A stretch of 64,000 nucleotides of DNA from NCBI GenBank assembly GCA_001936135.1, contig CP012812.1, positions 248,001 to 312,000 of the forward strand. Direction: 5' to 3'. The notes below the pieces were generated by a model, which was given only the letters and a program-made list of their open reading frames with translations, had not been told where the DNA came from and made no database searches. Position 1 is the stretch's first letter. Every line of letters starts with the position of its first letter. Shown in pieces: positions 58,803-64,000 of the stretch. The translations under genes were made by a program, and so were the position numbers. The DNA is from Saccharomycopsis fibuligera x Saccharomycopsis cf. fibuligera (Eukaryota > Ascomycota > Saccharomycetes > Ascoideales > Saccharomycopsidaceae).

Positions 58803-61800
58803 TCACAACTCCCATTCTTTTATCAACTGCTTATCAGTATTACTATTTATGTTGATAAATGGCTCATCAATAGACTCGACATTCATGTCGCTGCAAAGCA
58901 CACACTTAGCCACCAAGATATCTTCCAATTCTTTGGAAATCTTCAAGCTATTGTTAATTTTCAAATGGTTGCTGGTTTCATTAATATCATTACTCTTAAC
59001 ATTGACATTGTTTTTCTGTAATTGATAAATTAAGTTTTTCTTTAATTTGTAATTGCGCTTGTTGGATGAGTTTAAAATACCGTTCACCAAGCAATCGATA
59101 TGGAATGTGTGTTGGCACGGAAACACCAAAAATTTTCGTAAAAAGATTGAATTGTGACAAATTTGACAGCTACTATTGTTTTGAATTGTTAATCCTTGAC
59201 CATTTTCCACTTCGATTAGATAATATCTTGAAATTTTCAATTTTTTGAGATTTTCAATTAAATTGCCATTAAAAGTAATGGAGTTTTTAATTGAGTTGTT
59301 TAGTTGGTTGATTTTGAGTCCGTACGCTTCTAAGGATTTGATGATTTCTAATTTGAAATTATTAACAGAAGAAAAATTTGGAAATAACGGAAGTAAGTCT
59401 TTGATTGATAATAGTTCACATTTGCTTAAGAGATAAGTTAGCAAATTTTTGATATCGTCATCATCACTATTGACCAAGTTAACTGCCAATTTATCTGTTT
59501 CTGTTTGCTGTAAAAATTCTTTAAATTTCTTATCATTGTTTACTATATCTTCAATCTTCGACTTAATTTGAATCTCTTTTCCATCTTCATCAACCATCAA
59601 CTCTTTGTTACCACTAATGACTTTTTGCACAATTAATTGATTAATCATTTTTTCAGAAATCTTAAGCCATAATTTTTTTCTAAGCTCATCATTTTCAAAT
59701 GAGCGATCAGCAATTAAACAAGCCAAATCGAAATAATTATGCATTAAGCACAAATCTATGGCATTTTCAAACTCGCTCAAGATGGAATAAATATGAATGG
59801 CTGGTTTAAATTTTTCAAACTTCAAGAAAAGTCTCAATATGAAATCAGGATCAAAATTTATATCTTCATTGTATTTTTCCAAATACTTCAAAATTAAATT
59901 TTCCGGTCTATCTTTACCATGAGAATATAGGGTTAGTATGCTTAAGTAAGTGTTGTGAATAATTGTGTCTGTCACGTTGAGATGAAAAATTAAAAAATCA
60001 AGATAATTAAGCACCAAATTTTGGTCAATTGGTACAGATTTGATATTTTTGGAATTTGCCACATTGAAGCTCTTATTGTATGTTAAAATTGCAGGGATAA
60101 ATTTTTTGTAATCTAATGATTGATGAAGTTTCATCCATAGTTTTAAAGTCTTGGCTGGTGCATTTATAAGCAACACATTTGAGTACTTGTAAATCAAAGC
60201 AGCATCGTTCTTCTTTTCCAATATCTTCAATGATTCATCCCAATTTTCCAAGTTAACCCAATAGCTCAAAATGAAATCATAATCGCTGATCAAGTTGGCA
60301 AAATATAGCAAGTACTTCCGACTATTATGATTTTGCAAAATCTGGTACACCGTGTCCTTATGCAAAACGCCCACATTATTATTCAAAAACTTTTCAAATT
60401 GATTATGGAGCAACTCCGGATTGCTAGCACTTTTATTGTTATTGCTGTTGCTTGAGGTATTGGAGTCCTCGTTTATAGATAGAGTATTTTCAAGTTTATT
60501 CAATCTTTCCATGTATAACTCCACTATCCATGAACTAAGCAATGTCTTTTGAATATAAAACTCATCTTTCTCAGTCCGTGTATGCTTATTTTCAGGTAGA
60601 AGTTTTAGCTTAATGGACAAGTATTGTAGTAAGCTGTCAAATTGGTTAAAATTAAGCAATGTGAGAGCCACTGATTCGAAAGGTCTTGATGTGTATGCAT
60701 AATTTTTTGCCGCTTGTTGATATTCCTGTTTTTCATAAAGCAAATAGTCTGCCTTTTTAGATAAAATTAAATCAATGACAAACTGGTTCGCTTGCTTGTT
60801 ACCTGTGGTGTTGTCGTTAACTAATTTCAAAGCATTATCAAATTGGTTATTTTTCAAATATATTTTCCAGATATCTTTTGATTCATTGTTGACCACAAGC
60901 TCATAAATGTTATAATTGGAATAAATCCAAAACGTGTTCACTTGATAGTCAGCACTGAGACCCAAAAACTTTTCATTGTCTAAAAATGTAGGCAAAAATT
61001 TATGGTATACAACTTTCTGGTTAATTCTATTGATAACAATTAGCTCGTTATCTCTCAAAAATAATAAATGGTATGTGGTTAGTAAAACAGATTGGGAGTT
61101 TGTAGGATGGCGAGCCTCTGGTATTTGGATATTCAACAAGTAATTCAAATGAGTCAATAGCTTGCCATCGGTAAGATGAAACTCATCCAAATTTGTAAAC
61201 ACTATGCCGCTTTTGGTAAGCCAGGCGAAATCTTTATAATTATTGACAAACTTATTACCACTAATCAGCCCTATATCATCAAGCTTTTCATAGTCAGAAT
61301 AATTGCTGAAGATTGTATTGAATATTGCATGACCTTTGTGATATTGCAAATTATAGTTTTCTGTCTTGTAGTAAAAGATATCATCAGACTGAGCCACCAC
61401 AGATACCAAAGTTTTTACTGTTTCAATGTATTTGACAAATATTCCATCAATTGCTGTTGAGTTGCTGTTATTAATTGGATTTTTCCATACGAGCTTCAAA
61501 AAACTGTTTGTTATTTTATTATTTGATAGTTTAAATTCTATTGATGATTCGTAAATTTGACCAGTAGATGTTCCAATCAAAAAGTTCCTAACACTAGTTT
61601 CTGACGAGGGCAGCTGATCTTCATGCCAATGGATATAGCTTATATTCAATGACTTAAACCTGCTTAGCAAAATGGGTGTCTTGGATGCCTTATTCAAGTA
61701 ATAATTGACATTTTTAACTGTGGAGATGATGAGGTGGCTCCCCGATGGATCCAAAAACAAATTCTTGACTCGATTACTCACAGACCCACCACCAGGGCCG

Positions 61801-62063
61801 CTTCCAGCAGAGTTGCTCCCACTACTACCAAACAACTCAATCTTGTCTATGAATTCCGGATTGTTCAAATCTATTCTGTAAATTAAGTTACTCTTGAGCG
61901 CTAAGATCAAGATATTGTTACTGATCTTGAGCGATAGTAAGCTGACAAGACTGAATTGGAGCTGCACTGGCTCAATGCTAAAGATATCATTGTGACTAGA
62001 GTCCAGCGGATCAATCCCTTTGTCTGCTAGATCCACTGCAGATTCTAAATACTCGCTTGCCAT
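58803..62063 (-). CDS. PEP3: HOPS/CORVET subunit Vps18 (Pep3), 1086 aa
   Basis: The N-terminal half is a beta-propeller with the Vps18 signature IYRIDLNNPEFIDKIEL followed by LFLDPSGSHLIISTVKNVNYYLNKASKTP (about 60-130). The middle is an alpha-solenoid with clathrin-heavy-chain-like repeats. The C-terminus is a RING-type zinc domain, CQICHNSIFLRKFLVFPCQHTFHIDC, with the last Cys pair in KCVLC about 65 residues later. This spaced RING is typical of Pep3. Vps18 is a core subunit of the tethering complexes at late endosome and vacuole. The N-terminal Ala/Gly/Ser insert (GSNSAGSGPGGGS) is low complexity. Length is somewhat above S. cerevisiae Pep3 (918 aa). Confidence 0.92.
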   Translation of the reverse strand: MASEYLESAVDLADKGIDPLDSSHNDIFSIEPVQLQFSLVSLLSLKISNNILILALKSNLIYRIDLNNPEFIDKIELFGSSGSNSAGSGPGGGSVSNRVKNLFLDPSGSHLIISTVKNVNYYLNKASKTPILLSRFKSLNISYIHWHEDQLPSSETSVRNFLIGTSTGQIYESSIEFKLSNNKITNSFLKLVWKNPINNSNSTAIDGIFVKYIETVKTLVSVVAQSDDIFYYKTENYNLQYHKGHAIFNTIFSNYSDYEKLDDIGLISGNKFVNNYKDFAWLTKSGIVFTNLDEFHLTDGKLLTHLNYLLNIQIPEARHPTNSQSVLLTTYHLLFLRDNELIVINRINQKVVYHKFLPTFLDNEKFLGLSADYQVNTFWIYSNYNIYELVVNNESKDIWKIYLKNNQFDNALKLVNDNTTGNKQANQFVIDLILSKKADYLLYEKQEYQQAAKNYAYTSRPFESVALTLLNFNQFDSLLQYLSIKLKLLPENKHTRTEKDEFYIQKTLLSSWIVELYMERLNKLENTLSINEDSNTSSNSNNNKSASNPELLHNQFEKFLNNNVGVLHKDTVYQILQNHNSRKYLLYFANLISDYDFILSYWVNLENWDESLKILEKKNDAALIYKYSNVLLINAPAKTLKLWMKLHQSLDYKKFIPAILTYNKSFNVANSKNIKSVPIDQNLVLNYLDFLIFHLNVTDTIIHNTYLSILTLYSHGKDRPENLILKYLEKYNEDINFDPDFILRLFLKFEKFKPAIHIYSILSEFENAIDLCLMHNYFDLACLIADRSFENDELRKKLWLKISEKMINQLIVQKVISGNKELMVDEDGKEIQIKSKIEDIVNNDKKFKEFLQQTETDKLAVNLVNSDDDDIKNLLTYLLSKCELLSIKDLLPLFPNFSSVNNFKLEIIKSLEAYGLKINQLNNSIKNSITFNGNLIENLKKLKISRYYLIEVENGQGLTIQNNSSCQICHNSIFLRKFLVFPCQHTFHIDCLVNGILNSSNKRNYKLKKNLIYQLQKNNVNVKSNDINETSNHLKINNSLKISKELEDILVAKCVLCSDMNVESIDEPFININSNTDKQLIKEWEL

Positions 62064-62952
62064 AATATTGGTGCCATATGAGTAATTGATAATAGTTTTT
62101 GACAGCTAGTGGCGCTGTCTATATGATATCTGATGCCAGATACGATGCCCTTTGAGTGTTGACAGCACTGGTTTATGAAATTACCCGGATGATTTATACC
62201 TTTTACAGGAGGGTACTCCAGGTCATTTAAGTACCCTTAATTAATATTAGGGTAATTCCCATTTAAAAATTTATATAGAAATGTTAGAACACACTGAAAG
62301 AACTTTGTTGTTAAAACAAAAAAAAATAATGTTATATAAATTTCCATGGGTTCCGTCCCAAACACTTTTTTTCCAAATGTTGTTTCTGACCTCTGTAAGA
62401 GTTATAGATTGGATACCATAATCATTATATAAGTATATGTATGAGTGTACATATACAACGTATCTTGGATATGGCCTTCAATCTGTAGTTCTTCGCTTTA
62501 AAGCTTCATTATAAAGCTTTTTTTTTTTATCATTATTATTTACTGACGAAATTGCAGCCATTTGTAAAGTTCGTAAGTGCTGTTTATAGGTACTAATATC
62601 TGAGTTAGGGCACCATGTAATATCCAACATTTAATTTTTTCTTAAAAATTATTTTACCCGGCTATGCGCGTGATTGGTTTTGTTGCATAAGGCTCAAGGC
62701 TCAACATGGCAACGTTGAATATAAGCAATATGTTTTCATCGGGACTGGTGAGTAAATTGTGCCTTGAACCATCCCAAAACTCCCTAAGGGCGTTTCATGC
62801 GGTATATATCATCATAAAGGGGCACTAGAATATCGTTGGTAAGTATTATGGGATATGAAATAAGAAAAACAAATCAATGCGTTAGTCAAGGTCAGTAAGA
62901 ATAAGGAATATTAAATAAGTATAAGAAACTTTAAAACAAAAAGAGAAAATTA
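62064..62952. promoter_or_regulatory. PEP3 promoter and arrestin-like gene 3' region
   Basis: About 890 bases between two minus-strand genes, with a T-run near 62519-62528 and no recognisable gene. Confidence 0.45.
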
Positions 62953-63999
62953 TTATCCTAAAGTGTATAAAGGCAAAGGATCCACATTTTCGTAAAATCG
63001 TTCATTAAAATTCTCATAATTCAACAAAATAATTTTTGAGTCCACCTTTATTCTAACTCTTTCCTTCATTTCGCTTGGTAATTGACACTCCAAAACTATT
63101 CTTAGACTGTAATTCCTCTTGATATTTGCAGAAACAAAACTAGGCAGACAATCACCTGGAATAGAAAAATCAAACAATTCAGTGGGCATCTTATACTTGT
63201 AAACAGGATTCAGCAATTCAGCCCTGTTTTGAGTAGAAGTTTCATTTTTATTTTGAAAGTTCAAAGTAGCGTCGTTTTCATGCTTAGCAAACTGTGAAAG
63301 GTATGCTTGGTGGGAAATTGCTCCATTGTGAAGCACCTGTGTACCTTGAACTTTCATGACACTCTGTCCCTTGAAATGCACTTCTGTGATCAATTCCACT
63401 CTCAAATATGTAAAACTAATATATGCATTATTGCTAGCTGGTGAAAATGCTAGTGAGGCATTCGCACCCCAGAATGCACTTTCCGGAAGCACAAACTCAA
63501 CATCTATGAAATTGCCTAGTGAAATCTCAGATTGAATAATTCTCGCAGTGCTGCCTTGGAAGGTAGGAATCGTTGTTTCCCACGTTGGCTTATACTTTAT
63601 TTGCATGCCAACATGAAGTAATTCAGTGCAAGACGCTGGGTTGCGGCCATTTTTAACAAATTTAGGGAAAAGCGCGAAGCTTTTAGCATTTGTAGAGTTT
63701 TCAGCAATAACTTTTTTAATTTTTGTGCAAGCGAATGCAGTGGAATGGTTTGGAAAAAGTAGTTGGTTACCAGTTGACATGTACCTCACTGAATATTTAA
63801 CAAAATCATTCTTTGGGCTGAACAAAATTTTATGGCACTTTGTAGCAGTTTTCGCTTTACTGATGTCACCAAAGAGAAATGGCGTCAACTTTGAGGTAAA
63901 GGTTAAGCCCGATGACGAAGATTGTGTCGAGTTTGCCAAAGTGTATTTGACTTTTGCTACTACTTCGTATTTAATGCTTGCAAAGCTAGAATCAGTAGC
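62953..63999 (-). CDS. Arrestin-like protein, N-terminus cut by window edge (at least 348 aa)
   Basis: The frame stays open to the right edge, so the true start lies outside the window. The apparent start at 63939 is a TTG and not real. The visible part begins SFASIKYEVVAKVKY, which matches an arrestin N-domain strand pair (SIxYxVxAxV). A beta-rich region then runs to the end, including FIDVEFVLPESAFWGANASLAFSPASNNAYISFTYLRVELI and YSLRIVLECQLP, the latter like the last strands of the arrestin C-domain. The C-terminus DPLPLYTLG contains LPLY, an LPxY-type motif that could bind Rsp5 WW domains. Alpha-arrestins recruit this ligase to plasma-membrane transporters. Family call is moderate and the exact member is unknown. 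Confidence 0.7.
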   Translation of the reverse strand, partial: ATDSSFASIKYEVVAKVKYTLANSTQSSSSGLTFTSKLTPFLFGDISKAKTATKCHKILFSPKNDFVKYSVRYMSTGNQLLFPNHSTAFACTKIKKVIAENSTNAKSFALFPKFVKNGRNPASCTELLHVGMQIKYKPTWETTIPTFQGSTARIIQSEISLGNFIDVEFVLPESAFWGANASLAFSPASNNAYISFTYLRVELITEVHFKGQSVMKVQGTQVLHNGAISHQAYLSQFAKHENDATLNFQNKNETSTQNRAELLNPVYKYKMPTELFDFSIPGDCLPSFVSANIKRNYSLRIVLECQLPSEMKERVRIKVDSKIILLNYENFNERFYENVDPLPLYTLG

Positions 64000-64000
64000 A

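Noticed and set aside
1-64000. CRISPR arrays, rRNA, bacterial operon features, complete transposons
   Set aside because: None seen. The content is a eukaryotic yeast chromosome. Tandem repeats present lack spacer structure, and no reverse transcriptase, integrase or transposase frame was recognised.

Overview
This is a nuclear chromosome segment from a budding yeast, very probably of the CUG-Ser clade and near Lodderomyces elongisporus or the Candida parapsilosis group. The basis is compact, mostly unspliced single-copy eukaryotic genes (NUF2, SEC5, PEP3/VPS18, ARP8, PNO1, SMD3, BUR1, CFD1, SRO7) and short yeast introns close to the start codon, with GTATGT/GTAAGT donors and TACTAAC-like branch sites. 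Low-complexity tracts are abundant (polyQ, polyN, polyD, (AC)n, A/T homopolymers), and no in-frame CTG codon was found in the highly codon-biased FET3-type gene. The species assignment is an inference. Where the text shows Leu from a CTG codon, Ser is probably the true residue.

Layout. 0-6 kb: a mitochondrial membrane protein, a divergent CDK-like kinase and the cytosolic Fe-S scaffold CFD1, all on +. 6-11 kb: BUR1 (-), a tail-anchored cytochrome b5-domain protein (+) and a small spliced Rcf2/Rcf3-like respiratory-complex factor (+). 11-18 kb: SRO7 (-, spliced), NUF2 (+), FOL2 (-). 18-21 kb: a long promoter with palindromes and a 53-bp tandem repeat in front of a Thi7-type transporter. 21-28 kb: ARP8, a single-span PY-motif protein, a long simple-repeat intergenic region and a small mitochondrial protein. 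28-36 kb: a very large Zn2Cys6 regulator, PNO1 with a ribosome-biogenesis PAC site, and GLY1. 36-47 kb: an almost gene-free stretch with one small ORF at 38.7-38.9 kb. It is either a very long regulatory region for the FET3-type gene or a centromere-like region. 47-64 kb: FET3-type ferroxidase, RCF1 (spliced), NHX1, SEC5, SMD3 (spliced), PEP3/VPS18, and an arrestin-like gene that runs off the right edge.

The genes are ordinary eukaryotic neighbours rather than an operon. Some share themes. SRO7 and SEC5 both act in exocytosis at the plasma membrane. NHX1 and PEP3 act in endosome/vacuole traffic. RCF1 and the Rcf2/3-like gene act on respiratory supercomplexes. CFD1 and the FET3-type gene both belong to iron metabolism. 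Four genes (SRO7, RCF3-like, RCF1, SMD3) need a short first exon that a plain ORF scan misses; these exons were rebuilt here from splice sites and reading frame.

No clear new biological system was found. The most interesting leads are the 8-kb ORF-free region with its CCCTCGG motif cluster, the zinc cluster with a 52-residue insertion, the divergent CDK-like kinase, the long-linker cytochrome b5 protein, and the repeat and palindrome array upstream of the Thi7-like gene.
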